From contig NZ_CP139965.1 of NCBI RefSeq assembly GCF_034424375.1, forward strand, positions 3,472,001 to 3,536,000: DNA of 64,000 bases, given 5' to 3'. Source of the DNA: Paraburkholderia kururiensis (lineage in GTDB: Bacteria > Pseudomonadota > Gammaproteobacteria > Burkholderiales > Burkholderiaceae). Below, in pieces: positions 33,086-43,183 of the stretch (the stretch's first letter is position 1; the number at the start of each line of letters is the position of its first letter). The position numbers and the translations under genes are program-made. The notes below the pieces were generated by a model, which saw only the letters and a program-made list of their open reading frames with translations, was not told where the DNA came from and did no database searches.

Positions 33086-34684
33086 ATGAACTTCGATGTG
33101 GCGATTGTCGGCAGCGGCCTCGCGGGCCTGACCGTCGCGCTCAATCTTGCAGACACGCGGCGAGTCGCGGTCATCGCCAAGCGCTCGATGATCGAAGGCG
33201 CGAGCGACTGGGCGCAAGGCGGCATCGCCGCCGTGCTGGATTCGGCGGACAGCGTCGAGAACCACGTAGGCGACACGTTGGTAGCCGGCGCAGGACTCTG
33301 CGACGAAGCTGCCACGCGATACATCGTCGAACACGGTCGCTCGGCGATCGAATGGCTGATCGCGCAAGGCGTGCCCTTCACCCGGGACGACGCCGCCGAA
33401 CTTGGCTTTCACCTCACGCGTGAAGGCGGCCACAGCCATCGGCGCATCATTCACGCGGCGGATGCCACGGGCCACGCCGTTGTCGCCACGCTCAGCGAAC
33501 TCGTGCGGCGGCACCCCAACATCACCCTGCTCGAAGATCACCACGCGATCGACGTCATCACGTCCGACCGCCTCGGCCTACCCGGCCGCCGGTGTCACGG
33601 CTTGTACGCACTGGACGTGAACACGGGTCGCACCGTCACCGTCGAAGCACCGCACACGGTGCTCGCCACCGGTGGTGCCGGCAAGGTTTATCTGTACACG
33701 ACGAACCCCGATACCGCGACGGGCGACGGCATTGCCATGGCCTGGCGTGCCGGGTGCCGTGTGGCGAACATGGAGTTCATCCAGTTCCATCCCACATGCC
33801 TGTTCCATCCTTACGCGAAGTCGTTCCTGATCTCCGAAGCGGTACGCGGCGAAGGCGGCCTGCTGAAGCTGCCGGACGGCACGCGTTTCATGCCGGCTCA
33901 CGACGAGCGCGCCGAACTCGCCCCCCGCGACATCGTGGCGCGCGCCATCGACTTCGAGATCAAGAAGCGCGGCATCGATTGCGTTTATCTCGACATCAGC
34001 CACCAGCCCGCCGAATTCCTGCGCGAGCACTTTCCCACCATCCTCGCGCGTTGCCTCGAATTCGGCATCGACATCACGAAGCAGCCTATTCCGGTTGTGC
34101 CTGCGGCCCACTACACGTGCGGCGGCGTTGTTACGGACCTCGCGGGGCGCACCGATCTGGCCGGGCTCTACGCGGTCGGCGAAACGTCGTGCACGGGCTT
34201 GCACGGCGCGAACCGGCTGGCCAGCAATTCACTGCTCGAGTGCCTAGTGATCGGCCGCGCAGCGGCGGCCGCCATCTGCGAGGAGGGCTTCGGCGCCATG
34301 GCACATGCGCCGCTGCCGGATTGGGACGAAAGCCGCGTATCGGACGCGGACGAGGAAGTGGTGGTCGCGCACAACTGGGACGAACTGCGTCGGCTGATGT
34401 GGAACTACGTGGGCATCGTGCGCACCGACAAGCGGCTCACGCGCGCGAAGCACCGCATCGAACTGCTGCGCGACGAGATCCACGAGTACTACGCGAACTT
34501 CAAGGTGAGCCGCGATTTGCTGGAACTACGCAATCTGGTGGATGTGGCATCGTTGATCGTGGACAGCGCACGTTCGCGGCGCGAAAGCCGGGGGCTGCAC
34601 TACAGCCGCGACTGGCCCGCCGCGTTGCCCAAAGCGCTGCCGACGGTGCTGTCGCCGGAGCGGGTGCGCAATCGCGCAGCGTAG
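33086..34684 (+). CDS. nadB: L-aspartate oxidase NadB
   Basis: This FAD enzyme oxidises L-aspartate to iminoaspartate, the first step of de novo NAD synthesis. The 532-residue protein has the FAD-binding GSGLAGLTVAL near its start, the succinate dehydrogenase-like EFIQFHPT motif, HYTCGGVVTD, and the C-terminal FAD contact GLHGANRLASNSLLE. GGAG nine bases before the ATG at 33086 favours it over the ATG at 33071. It faces nadC-nadA tail to tail, with a hairpin between. Confidence 0.96.
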   Translation: MNFDVAIVGSGLAGLTVALNLADTRRVAVIAKRSMIEGASDWAQGGIAAVLDSADSVENHVGDTLVAGAGLCDEAATRYIVEHGRSAIEWLIAQGVPFTRDDAAELGFHLTREGGHSHRRIIHAADATGHAVVATLSELVRRHPNITLLEDHHAIDVITSDRLGLPGRRCHGLYALDVNTGRTVTVEAPHTVLATGGAGKVYLYTTNPDTATGDGIAMAWRAGCRVANMEFIQFHPTCLFHPYAKSFLISEAVRGEGGLLKLPDGTRFMPAHDERAELAPRDIVARAIDFEIKKRGIDCVYLDISHQPAEFLREHFPTILARCLEFGIDITKQPIPVVPAAHYTCGGVVTDLAGRTDLAGLYAVGETSCTGLHGANRLASNSLLECLVIGRAAAAAICEEGFGAMAHAPLPDWDESRVSDADEEVVVAHNWDELRRLMWNYVGIVRTDKRLTRAKHRIELLRDEIHEYYANFKVSRDLLELRNLVDVASLIVDSARSRRESRGLHYSRDWPAALPKALPTVLSPERVRNRAA

Positions 34685-34713
34685 CTTTCGGGATTTCCCG
34701 CTCGCTGACGAGA

Positions 34714-34738
34714 CGGCGCGGCACATGCTGCCGCGCCG
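34714..34738. terminator. Hairpin between nadB and nadC
   Basis: CGGCGCGGCA (34714-34723) pairs with TGCCGCGCCG (34729-34738) around a five-base loop, between two convergent genes. Without a T-run it is likely a partial terminator for both. Confidence 0.5.
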
Positions 34739-34745
34739 CGTCGGC

Positions 34746-35645
34746 TCAGACGATCCGCATGGAGTAGTCGGTGGCGCGCAGGTCTTTCGTGAGCGCGCCG
34801 ATGGACACGCGGTCCACGCCCGTTTCGGCGATCGTGCGCACCGTGTCGAAGTTCACGCCGCCCGACACCTCGAGCACCGCCCGTCCGGCCGTGATGCGCA
34901 CCGCTTCGCGCATTGCGTCGAACGAAAAGTTGTCCAGCAGAATGGAAATGGCGCCGTGCGCAAGCGCCGTTTCCAGCTGCTCCAACGTTTCCACTTCGAT
35001 CTGGATCGACACGCCGGACTGCAATGCATGAGCGGCATCCATTGCCGCGCCCACGCCGCCCGCCGCGGCGATGTGGTTTTCCTTGATCAGGATGCCGTCG
35101 TATAGCGCAAGCCGCTGGTTCGCCCCACCGCCCACGCGCACCGCGTATTTTTGCGCGAGCCGCAAACCAGGCAGCGTCTTGCGCGTATCGAGAATGCTGG
35201 TGCGCGTGTGAGCGATTGCGTCGACGTACCGCCGCGTCACCGTCGCCACGCCCGACAGCAACTGCAAGAAATTGAGCGCGTTGCGCTCCGCCGTGAGCAG
35301 CGCGCGCGCGGGGCCGCGCATCCTGCACACCACCGAATCGGCGGCCATCCGATCGCCTTCGCGGTAGTGCCAGCGCACTTCGATGCGTGCATCGACGCTC
35401 GCCATCACCTTGCCGAACCACAGCACGCCGCAAAGAACCGCATCTTCGCGGACGACGATGCGCGCCTCGCGCATGCTGTCTGCCGGCACGAGCCGCCCTG
35501 TCACGTCGCCCGTGCCGACGTCTTCCGCCAGCGCATCGGCCACATTGCGCGCGAGCGCCGCATCGAACGCATCGCCGTATTGCGCACGGATGGCCGGATA
35601 GAGCGGCGAGACGGCATCCACGCCAATCAATTCGAGTGCGCCCAT
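34746..35645 (-). CDS. nadC: Nicotinate-nucleotide diphosphorylase NadC
   Basis: NadC joins quinolinate to PRPP and decarboxylates it to nicotinate mononucleotide. The 299-residue protein shows the family motifs ALAEDVGTGDVT, LDTRKTLPGLR, KYAVRVGGGANQR and ILIKENHI, the last carrying catalytic and phosphate-binding residues. The ATG at 35645 overlaps the nadA stop by ATGA, so translation of the two is coupled. Confidence 0.95.
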   Translation of the reverse strand: MGALELIGVDAVSPLYPAIRAQYGDAFDAALARNVADALAEDVGTGDVTGRLVPADSMREARIVVREDAVLCGVLWFGKVMASVDARIEVRWHYREGDRMAADSVVCRMRGPARALLTAERNALNFLQLLSGVATVTRRYVDAIAHTRTSILDTRKTLPGLRLAQKYAVRVGGGANQRLALYDGILIKENHIAAAGGVGAAMDAAHALQSGVSIQIEVETLEQLETALAHGAISILLDNFSFDAMREAVRITAGRAVLEVSGGVNFDTVRTIAETGVDRVSIGALTKDLRATDYSMRIV

Positions 35646-36775
35646 CAAGCGGCCCCCACGTTGGAGAAGAGCGACGCGTCGCGGGCGAGGTCACCGCTCG
35701 CCTGCACGCGTGTCTTGTGACGCGCGGCGAAATCGAGCATGCGATCGATAGGCAGCTTCGCCCGGCCGGCGATGGATGGGTCCACGAAGATTTCGTTATG
35801 GCCGCGCTCCAGCACCTCGGCCAGATTCGCAAGGCCGTTCATCGCCATCCACGGGCAATGCGCACAGCTCTTGCAAGTGGCGCTGTTGCCCGCTGTGGGC
35901 GCCTCGATGAACGTCTTGCCTGGCGCGGCAAGACGCATCTTGTGCAGGATGCCGAGGTCCGTCGCCACGATGAAGTGCGTCGCGTCGAGCTTGCGCGCCG
36001 CGTCGATCAGTTGTGTGGTCGAGCCCACCACATCGGCCAAGGCGACGACGCTTGCCGGCGATTCCGGGTGCACCAGCACCTTCGCGTCCGGATATTGCCC
36101 GCGCAGCAGATCGAGTTCGATGCCCTTGAATTCGTCGTGAACGAGGCACGAGCCCTGCCACAGCAGCATGTCCGCACCCGTCTTCTTCTGGATGTAGCTG
36201 CCCAGATGGCGGTCCGGCGCCCAGATCAGTTTTTCGCCGCGTGCGTGCAGGTCAGCCACGATCTCCAGCCCGATCGACGACGTCACCATCCAGTCCGCAC
36301 GCGCCTTCACGGCCGCACTCGTGTTTGCGTACACGACCACGGTGCGGTCCGGGTGCGCGTCGCAAAACGCCGAGAATTCGTCCACGGGGCAACCGAGATC
36401 CAGCGAACAGGTCGCATCGAGATCAGGCATCAGCACGCGCTTGCCGGGGCTCAGAATCTTCGCCGTTTCGCCCATGAATCGCACGCCCGCCACAACCAGC
36501 GTGTCGGCGTCATGGTCGCGACCGAAGCGCGCCATCTCGAGCGAATCGGCCACGCAGCCGCCCGTCTCGTCGGCAAGCTCCTGCAACTCTGCGTCCACGT
36601 AGTAGTGCGCAACGAGCACCGCCTTTTCGCGCGCGAGCAGCGTGCGGATGCGCGCCTTCAGCTCGGCCTTCTCCGCCGCCGACGGCGCGTCCGGCAACCT
36701 CGCCCAGGCTTGCCCGACGCTGCACACCCCGCCCTGCGGGCGGTCGTACTCGACGCTCCTGATTGGCTGACTCAT
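35645..36775 (-). CDS. nadA: Quinolinate synthase NadA
   Basis: NadA condenses iminoaspartate with dihydroxyacetone phosphate to quinolinate with a 4Fe-4S cluster. The 376-residue protein shows AHYYVDAELQELADETGG, the MPDLDATCSLDLGCP region, a second cysteine at KSCAHCPWM, and other conserved histidines. It belongs to the longer NadA type with three cluster cysteines. It is the first gene of nadA-nadC. The next gene upstream ends 141 bases away with its own terminator. Confidence 0.95.
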   Translation of the reverse strand: MSQPIRSVEYDRPQGGVCSVGQAWARLPDAPSAAEKAELKARIRTLLAREKAVLVAHYYVDAELQELADETGGCVADSLEMARFGRDHDADTLVVAGVRFMGETAKILSPGKRVLMPDLDATCSLDLGCPVDEFSAFCDAHPDRTVVVYANTSAAVKARADWMVTSSIGLEIVADLHARGEKLIWAPDRHLGSYIQKKTGADMLLWQGSCLVHDEFKGIELDLLRGQYPDAKVLVHPESPASVVALADVVGSTTQLIDAARKLDATHFIVATDLGILHKMRLAAPGKTFIEAPTAGNSATCKSCAHCPWMAMNGLANLAEVLERGHNEIFVDPSIAGRAKLPIDRMLDFAARHKTRVQASGDLARDASLFSNVGAA

Positions 36776-36846
36776 GATCTCCTCTGCCCTGCCGATGCCG
36801 CCTGCACGATCAGGCTTTACGAAAGCCGATATGAGGCCGGCGGCCC

Positions 36847-36878
36847 AAAAAGCAAAACCCCGCCAACGCGGGGTTTTG
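36847..36878 (-). terminator. Intrinsic terminator of the desaturase gene
   Basis: CAAAACCCCGC pairs with GCGGGGTTTTG (36853-36863 with 36868-36878) on the minus strand and is followed by TTTTT after two bases. It lies 39 bases after the desaturase stop. Confidence 0.8.
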
Positions 36879-36916
36879 TGACGTCTTCAAATTTTAATGG
36901 ATTTTGGATTTTCTGC

Positions 36917-38113
36917 TCAGGCGTACCGGCGCAGACGCATCGCGAATTCCTGGAGCGCCTTGATGCCGCTTTGCTCGGCACGATGGCACCAGTCCTGGAG
37001 TTGCGCGAGCAGCTGTTCGCGCGAAGCGTTGGAGCGCTCCCAGATCGCTGCCAGCTCGTTACGCAGTTCGATGAACGTGCGCAGCTTCTGGCTGTTCGCG
37101 AAGATCTGCGGCAACTGACGGCGCTGCGGCTCGTTGAGGCCCGCCTCGTCCTTGTGGAACCATTTGCGCGCGCTACGCATGAGTTGATACTTCTCGCGCG
37201 CGCCCATTTCCTTGAGGTGCGCGAGCTCCTGGCGATACGCACGCTTGACGGTCTTGGCGTAGCGCGCCATCACTTCATACCGGTTGGAAAGCACGGCCTG
37301 AAGCGTGTCCTGGTCGAGCACCATCTTGCCCTTCGCGAGGCGCGGCGTAGGCGCCACCTTCTTGACCTTCGCGAGACCCACCGCCGACATCAGACGGATA
37401 TACATCCAGCCGATATCGAACTCGAACCACTTGCTCGACAGCTTCGCGGAAGTCGCGAACGTGTGGTGGTTGTTGTGCAGTTCCTCGCCGCCGATGATGA
37501 TGCCGATCGGGAAGATGTTGGTGCTGGCATCGGCCGAATTGAAGTTGCGGTAGCCCCAGAAGTGCGCGAGCCCGTTGACGACACCGGCCGCCCAGAACGG
37601 AATCCACACCATCTGCACGGCCCACACGCTGAGCCCGACCACGCCGAACAGCGCGACGTCGATCACCATCATCAGGCTCACGCCGAGAATCGGATAGCGC
37701 GTGTAAATGTTGCGCTCGATCCAGTCGTTCGGCGTGCCGTGGCTGAAGCGGCGCATGGTCTCTTCGTTCTTCGCTTCAGCGCGATAGAGTTCGGCGCCTT
37801 CGAGCAGCACCTTCCAGATGCCGCGCGTCTGCGGGCTGTGCGGGTCTTCTTCGGTTTCGCACTTGGCGTGGTGCTTGCGATGGATCGCCGCCCATTGGCC
37901 AGTGAGCATGCCCGTGGTCATCCACAACCAGAGACGGAAGAAATGCGCTGCGGCGGGATGCAGATCAAGCGCGCGATGCGCCTGACAGCGATGCAGGTAA
38001 ACCGTTACGCCGACGATCGTGACGTGCGTCACCGCGAGCGTGAAAAGCAGGATTTGCCACCACGAAAAGTGCAGCAGTCCGTGGGCCAGAAAATCGAGCA
38101 AGGAATTCAACAA
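36917..38113 (-). CDS. Fatty acid (acyl-CoA/acyl-lipid) desaturase
   Basis: This integral-membrane di-iron desaturase of 398 residues probably introduces a delta-9 double bond into acyl chains. The three histidine boxes are present: HRCQAH (41-46), HRKHH (78-82) and HNNHH after the second pair of membrane segments. Four hydrophobic stretches frame them. The C-terminal 150 residues form a long basic/helical extension (KTVKRAYRQELAHLKEMGAR and on) that the minimal family lacks. A terminator follows; upstream, a TAGAAT lies at 38207-38212 on its strand as a possible -10. Confidence 0.92.
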   Translation of the reverse strand: MLNSLLDFLAHGLLHFSWWQILLFTLAVTHVTIVGVTVYLHRCQAHRALDLHPAAAHFFRLWLWMTTGMLTGQWAAIHRKHHAKCETEEDPHSPQTRGIWKVLLEGAELYRAEAKNEETMRRFSHGTPNDWIERNIYTRYPILGVSLMMVIDVALFGVVGLSVWAVQMVWIPFWAAGVVNGLAHFWGYRNFNSADASTNIFPIGIIIGGEELHNNHHTFATSAKLSSKWFEFDIGWMYIRLMSAVGLAKVKKVAPTPRLAKGKMVLDQDTLQAVLSNRYEVMARYAKTVKRAYRQELAHLKEMGAREKYQLMRSARKWFHKDEAGLNEPQRRQLPQIFANSQKLRTFIELRNELAAIWERSNASREQLLAQLQDWCHRAEQSGIKALQEFAMRLRRYA

Positions 38114-38459
38114 GGCACTCTACCTGTGAAACGAAAACGGAGGAAACGGCCCGGGGAGGGTACAGCGTAGCTGTCAAGGAAGTGAAAGCATCAACCGGGT
38201 AGCCGCATTCTACTCGAAGCGCTCCAAGTGTTTGTAACAAAGGAGGTTTTTTTGTACGCAGACAACGCGGACAACCTTACTGCGGGGACAGAACACAAGC
38301 CGCAACGCCGCTCGACAGCGAGCCCCACGGTCGAGGCAACTCCCCTCCCGAACCAAGTATGAGTGTGGGATTGCAAAGCCCGTGCCGCGCCCGTCCCAAG
38401 CCGCAAGCTTCCATGTCGCCGCAGCGTAGCGCGCCGCCCGAACCCGTTCGCAGTCGCGC
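38114..38459. other. Intergenic region between MscS and desaturase genes
   Basis: No gene is seen in these 346 bases. A candidate -10 (TAGAAT on the minus strand, 38207-38212) for the desaturase lacks a good -35. I see no terminator for the MscS gene. Confidence 0.45.
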
Positions 38460-39824
38460 TTAGGGCGCCGCCGCGGCGGCTCCGTCGGCGACCGTACGGT
38501 CCGTGACGGCCGCGACTTGCGACACTATGTCGCTGCCCGCGCCGCCCACGATGCGCACCTCGCACTGGGCGTACGGAATCGAAATGCCGTTCTGCTCGAA
38601 GAGGCGCCAGATGTTGAGGTTCACGGCCGAGCGCACGGCCGCGGTGCCGTCGGCGGCATCCTCGATCCAGAAGCCGAGCTCCAGATTGATGCCGTCCGCA
38701 CCGAAGCCCGTGAGGTAAGCGGCCGGAGCCGGGTCGTCGAGCACGCGCGGCACGCCGCGGGTCGCCTCCACGAGCAGCGCCATTGCGCGTTCAATGTCCG
38801 CCGTGTAGGCCACCTGCACGGGCAGCGCCGCCCGGCCGCGCGTGAGGAACGACGACTGGTTCTGCACGACGTCGGTAATCAGTTTTTCGTTGGGCACCAG
38901 CGTTTCGGTACCGTCGAGACCGCGCACGACGGTGTAACGCGTGCGGATCTGCGCGACGCGGCCCTGCAGCCCGCCCACCGTGATCGCGTCGCCGATGCGC
39001 AGCGACCGGTCGATCAAGATGATGAAGCCCGACACGTAGTTGCTCGCGATCTTCTGCAAGCCGAAGCCGAGCCCCACGCCGAGGGCGCCGCTGAATACAC
39101 CGAGCACCGTGACGTCGATGCCCACGAGCGACAGGCTCATGAGCACCGCCGCCAGCATGAGGAGCGCACGCCCCACGCGCGAGAGCACCACCTTGAGATT
39201 CGCGTCGAGCGTCGTGGACCGCATCAGCCGGTCTTCCAGCGCCGCGCCCGCCCAGACGGCCACGATCATCGTTACCGTGACCCACAGCAAGCCTGTGCCT
39301 AACGAGAGCAGCGTGAGATGCACGTTGCCGACGCGAAAGCGCACGCCGCTCATCCACGTCATTACGTCGTCCTGCACTCCCATCACGGTGAGCACCATGC
39401 CCACCCACACGACGAGCGACACGACTTTCTCGACGATGCCGAGCCACACGTGCGTCTCGCCGTCGCGTCCAAACACGCGCCGCGCAACGAAGAACGCGAT
39501 GTAGATGAGCCCGATGCCGAACAGCGGCACAAGTGCGAGGTCGAGCAGCCCGGTATGGATAAACTGGCTCGCGACAGCCGAAGTCACCCACACCACCGCG
39601 GCGCCCACGAGCGGAAAGAACGCCCGGTTCAAACTTTCGGCGCCGAAGCGCAGCGACTCGTAGCGCGTCTGGCGGCGCAGGTCGAGCGCGTGCCGCAATG
39701 CCCGCGCCACGAACCAGGCCACGACGAGCGCCGCAAGCAGCAGCCCGGCCTGCCAGAGGATGACCGGCTGCCCGTAGTCGCGGACCACGTCGCCGAGCAT
39801 GTGGGAAAACAAACGGTTCTGCAT
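38460..39824 (-). CDS. Mechanosensitive channel of the MscS family
   Basis: This 454-residue inner-membrane channel opens under membrane tension during osmotic downshock. Six hydrophobic segments precede the MscS pore and cytoplasmic domain. The pore helix reads FSGALGVGLGFGLQKIASN with the Gly/Ala packing of TM3, followed by VSGFIILIDRSLRIGDAI and a beta domain. The ATG at 39824 (MQNRLFSHM) gives a hydrophobic N-terminus. The frame is open further upstream, but that part overlaps rsmB and is not conserved. The C-terminus ends in a short Ala tail. Confidence 0.9.
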   Translation of the reverse strand: MQNRLFSHMLGDVVRDYGQPVILWQAGLLLAALVVAWFVARALRHALDLRRQTRYESLRFGAESLNRAFFPLVGAAVVWVTSAVASQFIHTGLLDLALVPLFGIGLIYIAFFVARRVFGRDGETHVWLGIVEKVVSLVVWVGMVLTVMGVQDDVMTWMSGVRFRVGNVHLTLLSLGTGLLWVTVTMIVAVWAGAALEDRLMRSTTLDANLKVVLSRVGRALLMLAAVLMSLSLVGIDVTVLGVFSGALGVGLGFGLQKIASNYVSGFIILIDRSLRIGDAITVGGLQGRVAQIRTRYTVVRGLDGTETLVPNEKLITDVVQNQSSFLTRGRAALPVQVAYTADIERAMALLVEATRGVPRVLDDPAPAAYLTGFGADGINLELGFWIEDAADGTAAVRSAVNLNIWRLFEQNGISIPYAQCEVRIVGGAGSDIVSQVAAVTDRTVADGAAAAAP

Positions 39825-39877
39825 AGTCTGTCTGCTCGCTGCGCCGCTCCGGGACTCCAACGGAGCGGCAATCGCGC

Positions 39878-41179
39878 TTACTGTTGCGCAGCCGCCGGGT
39901 CTGCCGCCGCCCCACCCACTGCACCGCGGCGCTCCAGCACCGCCGCGAAGAAGCCGTCGGTGCCGTGCCGGTGAGGCCACAGCGAAAGGTAGTCGCCCGT
40001 GTCCAGTTCGATGCGCTGCTCTGCCAGCACGTCCTTCGCGCTCACCAGCGCGAAGTCGGGATGCTCGGCGAGGAACTGCGTGACGATGGCCTCGTTTTCC
40101 GCCTCGAGCAGGCTGCACGTCGCGTAGACGAGCCGGCCGCCCTTCTTCACGAGGCGCGCCGCGCTGGCGAGAATCGACGCCTGCTTCGGCGTGAGTTCCT
40201 CCACCGACTCCGGCGTCTGCCGCCACTTCAGATCGGGATTGCGGCGCAACGTGCCGAGCCCGCTGCACGGCGCGTCCACCAGCACGCGATCGATCTTGCC
40301 CGCGAGGCGCTTGATCTTCGCGTCGTGTTCGCTGTCGATCAGCACCGGATTCACGTTCGACAAACCGCTGCGCGCAAGGCGGGGCTTGAGCTTGGCGAGC
40401 CGGCGCTCCGACACGTCGAAGGCATACAGACGCCCCGACGAGCGCATCGCCGCGCCGAGCGCCAGCGTCTTGCCGCCGGCGCCCGCGCAAAAGTCGACGA
40501 TCATCTCGCCGCGCCGCGGCGCGACGAGCGAGCACAGCAACTGGCTGCCTTCGTCCTGCACTTCGATCCAGCCGTTCTGGAAAGCATCGAGCTTCGTGAG
40601 CGCCGGCTTGCCCGTCACGCGCACGCCGAACGGCGCGAACGGCGTGGCGCCGGCCTCGATGCCGGCCGAGGCGAGCGCCGCGATCACCTGGTCGCGCGTC
40701 GCCTTCATCACGTTGGCGCGCAGATCGAGCGGCGCCGGGTAGTTGAGTGCGGCGGCGAGCTGAGCGAGCTCGGCAGCGTCGAAGCGGCTTTCCAGCGACT
40801 TCACGATCCACTCGGGCAGGTTCATCTGCACCCGCAGCGGCAAGCTGGCCGGATCGACCTTCGCCACACGCTCGAGCCACTGCGCTTCGTCATCCGACAC
40901 GAACGGCCGCACCGCCGAGCGTCCCACGGTCTGCATCAGACCCAGCAGCGCGAGCCGCCGCGCCGGGTTGCCCGTGCCGCTTTCGGCCAGGTTGGCGAAC
41001 TCCATGCGCCGTCGCAAAACCGCGAACACCGCCTCGGCGATGATGCCGCGTTCGGCATGCCCGAGCTTCGGATGCGCACGGAAGAAGCGGCTCGTCACCG
41101 CATCGGCAGGACCGGCGAATTTGAGCACTTCGGCCAGCAGCGTTTCGATCTGTCCGATCAGGAAACCATGGAGCCTCAT
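39878..41179 (-). CDS. rsmB: 16S rRNA (cytosine(967)-C5)-methyltransferase RsmB
   Basis: RsmB methylates C967 of 16S rRNA with SAM. The 433-residue protein has an N-terminal NusB-like helical domain (about 1-140) and a Rossmann methyltransferase domain. That domain has DFCAGAGGKTLALG (SAM site), DAPCSGLGTLRRNPD (catalytic loop) and VYATCSLL (catalytic Cys). The ATG at 41179 overlaps the purN stop by ATGA, so purN and rsmB are co-translated. The C-terminus ends in a low-complexity Ala/Gly tail. Confidence 0.94.
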   Translation of the reverse strand: MRLHGFLIGQIETLLAEVLKFAGPADAVTSRFFRAHPKLGHAERGIIAEAVFAVLRRRMEFANLAESGTGNPARRLALLGLMQTVGRSAVRPFVSDDEAQWLERVAKVDPASLPLRVQMNLPEWIVKSLESRFDAAELAQLAAALNYPAPLDLRANVMKATRDQVIAALASAGIEAGATPFAPFGVRVTGKPALTKLDAFQNGWIEVQDEGSQLLCSLVAPRRGEMIVDFCAGAGGKTLALGAAMRSSGRLYAFDVSERRLAKLKPRLARSGLSNVNPVLIDSEHDAKIKRLAGKIDRVLVDAPCSGLGTLRRNPDLKWRQTPESVEELTPKQASILASAARLVKKGGRLVYATCSLLEAENEAIVTQFLAEHPDFALVSAKDVLAEQRIELDTGDYLSLWPHRHGTDGFFAAVLERRGAVGGAAADPAAAQQ

Positions 41180-41859
41180 GTGCCCTCCCCGGTGATGGAT
41201 TGTGTATCGACCGGCGCAGCGGCGGCTTCGTCGGCAAAGAACCACTGCGGCTCGGGCGGCGTGACGGTGACGCGCAGGCCATCGAGCGCAAGACGCCCTT
41301 CGACGAACCAGCGCACGGCGCGCGGATAAATCACATGCTCGGCTTCGAGCACGCGTGCGGCGAGTGCCGCGGGGTCGTCGCCCGTGCGGACCGGCACGAC
41401 GGCCTGGGCGACGATGGGCCCATGATCGAGCTGCGAGGTGACGAAATGCACCGACGCGCCATGCACGCGCACGCCGGCGTCGAGCGCCTGCTGGTGGGTC
41501 TTCAACCCCGGAAAGCTGGGCAACAGCGAAGGATGAACGTTGAGCATGCGGCCCGCGTAGCGATCGACGAAACCGGCGGTAAGCACGCGCATGAAGCCGG
41601 CGAGCACGACGAGGTCAGGCGCAAAGCTGTCGATTTCACGCGCCAGCGCGGCATCGAACGACTCGCGGTCGGGGAACTGGCGATGGTCGACCACCGCGGT
41701 GGCGATGCCGTGCGCCGCCGCGAATGCGAGGCCGGCGGCGTCCGGGCGGTTGGCAATCACGGCGGCGACACGCGCCGGCCACGCTTCACGCGAGGAGGCA
41801 CGCACGATGGCCTCCATGTTGCTGCCCCGCCCTGAAATCAGGATCACGAGATTTTTCAT
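41176..41859 (-). CDS. purN: Phosphoribosylglycinamide formyltransferase PurN
   Basis: PurN transfers a formyl group from 10-formyl-THF to glycinamide ribonucleotide, the third step of purine synthesis. The 227-residue protein shows the substrate loop SGRGSNMEAI at the start, the catalytic Asn-His pair in NVHPSLLPSFPG, and the catalytic Asp in SQLDHGPIVAQ. It is first in the purN-rsmB pair and divergent from ribF. Confidence 0.95.
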   Translation of the reverse strand: MKNLVILISGRGSNMEAIVRASSREAWPARVAAVIANRPDAAGLAFAAAHGIATAVVDHRQFPDRESFDAALAREIDSFAPDLVVLAGFMRVLTAGFVDRYAGRMLNVHPSLLPSFPGLKTHQQALDAGVRVHGASVHFVTSQLDHGPIVAQAVVPVRTGDDPAALAARVLEAEHVIYPRAVRWFVEGRLALDGLRVTVTPPEPQWFFADEAAAAPVDTQSITGEGT

Positions 41860-42008
41860 CCGGGGATTTTATCATCCGGGCCAACCAAAAACCGTGCCAC
41901 GGCGGCGGGAGCGGCCCCGAGCGTTTATAATCTCCTGTTTCGTCGTGCGGCCCTGCGGCCGTCACGCTCGCCCTCGTCCGTTCGCACGCTAACTGCCTGC
42001 CCGCTATC

Positions 42009-43004
42009 GTGAGAGTCTTCCGCGGTCTTCCCAATGCCGAGAGCCGCGCGCCCTGCGCACTCACCATCGGCAATTTCGACGGTGTCCACCGCGGACATCA
42101 GGAACTGCTCGCGCGTGCGCGCGCCGCGGCCGACGCGCGCGGCCTGCCGGTCTGCGTGATGACCTTCGAGCCGCATCCCCGCGAATTCTTCAACCCTGCG
42201 GGCGCTCCGCCGCGCATCGCCATGCTGCGCGACAAACTCGAGGCGCTGCGCACGAACGGCGTGGACCGCGTCGTCGTCGAGCACTTCAACCACACGTTTG
42301 CAAGCCAGTCGCCAGACGCCTTCGTGGAACGCATCATCGTGAGCGGCCTGCACGCGCGGTGGGTCATGATCGGCGACGACTTCCGTTACGGCGCAAAGCG
42401 CGCCGGCGACTTCGTCTCGCTCAAGGCCGCCGGCAACCGCTACGGCTTCGAAGTGGAGCAGATGCCCACCATCGCGGATCCGTCCGGTGCGCGCATTTCG
42501 AGCTCCGGCGTGCGCGCCGCGCTCGTGGCCGGCGACCTCGACGCGGCCCGTGCGGCGCTAGGCCGGCCGTACGTGATCAGCGGGCACGTCGTGCACGGAC
42601 TCAAGCTGGGCCGTGACCTCGGCTTCCCGACGCTGAACCTGCCCATCGCGCACAAGCGGCCCGCGCTCGCCGGGATCTTCGTCGTGCGCGTGCACGGCAT
42701 CGAAGACGAACCGCTGCCCGGCGTGGCGAGCCTCGGCCTGCGGCCCACCGTCGACGACTCGGGGCGCGTGCTGCTCGAAGTGCATCTGCTCGACTGGCAT
42801 GGCGACGCCTACGGCAAGCTCGTGCGCGTCGAATTCCTGAAGAAGCTGCGCGACGAGGAAAAGTACGTCGACCTCGAAACGCTGACCGCGGCCATTGCAC
42901 GCGACGTCGTCCATGCGCGCGAATGGTTCGCCGCAGCGGGCGCCGACGCTCCGGGTAGCCGCGCCACCGGCTTCGCCACATCGGCCACCGACCGAATTAG
43001 ATGA
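42009..43004 (+). CDS. ribF: Bifunctional riboflavin kinase/FAD synthetase RibF
   Basis: RibF makes FMN from riboflavin and then FAD. The 331-residue protein has an N-terminal nucleotidyltransferase domain (TIGNFDGVHRGHQELL, with the class signature GVHRGH, then SSSGVRAALVAGDL) and a C-terminal riboflavin kinase domain (GRDLGFPTLNLP). The start is GTG at 42009. A TATAAT at 41926-41931 is a likely -10. It lies 179 bases before ileS, in the order ribF-ileS-lspA. Confidence 0.94.
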   Translation: MRVFRGLPNAESRAPCALTIGNFDGVHRGHQELLARARAAADARGLPVCVMTFEPHPREFFNPAGAPPRIAMLRDKLEALRTNGVDRVVVEHFNHTFASQSPDAFVERIIVSGLHARWVMIGDDFRYGAKRAGDFVSLKAAGNRYGFEVEQMPTIADPSGARISSSGVRAALVAGDLDAARAALGRPYVISGHVVHGLKLGRDLGFPTLNLPIAHKRPALAGIFVVRVHGIEDEPLPGVASLGLRPTVDDSGRVLLEVHLLDWHGDAYGKLVRVEFLKKLRDEEKYVDLETLTAAIARDVVHAREWFAAAGADAPGSRATGFATSATDRIR

Positions 43005-43183
43005 TTGCGGCGTGAGCCGGGCTCGCACACGCCACCCGGCTCACGCCGGCCTGTGCCGCCCGTCGCGTTGCGCCCCATGCTCGCACCGGCCGGTCGCAGG
43101 CGCGTGACGGACCATCGTCCTGTTGTCCGCGCCCGACCAGCCACCGAACACCACGCGTCACCCGAATTCACCGTGATCTGACC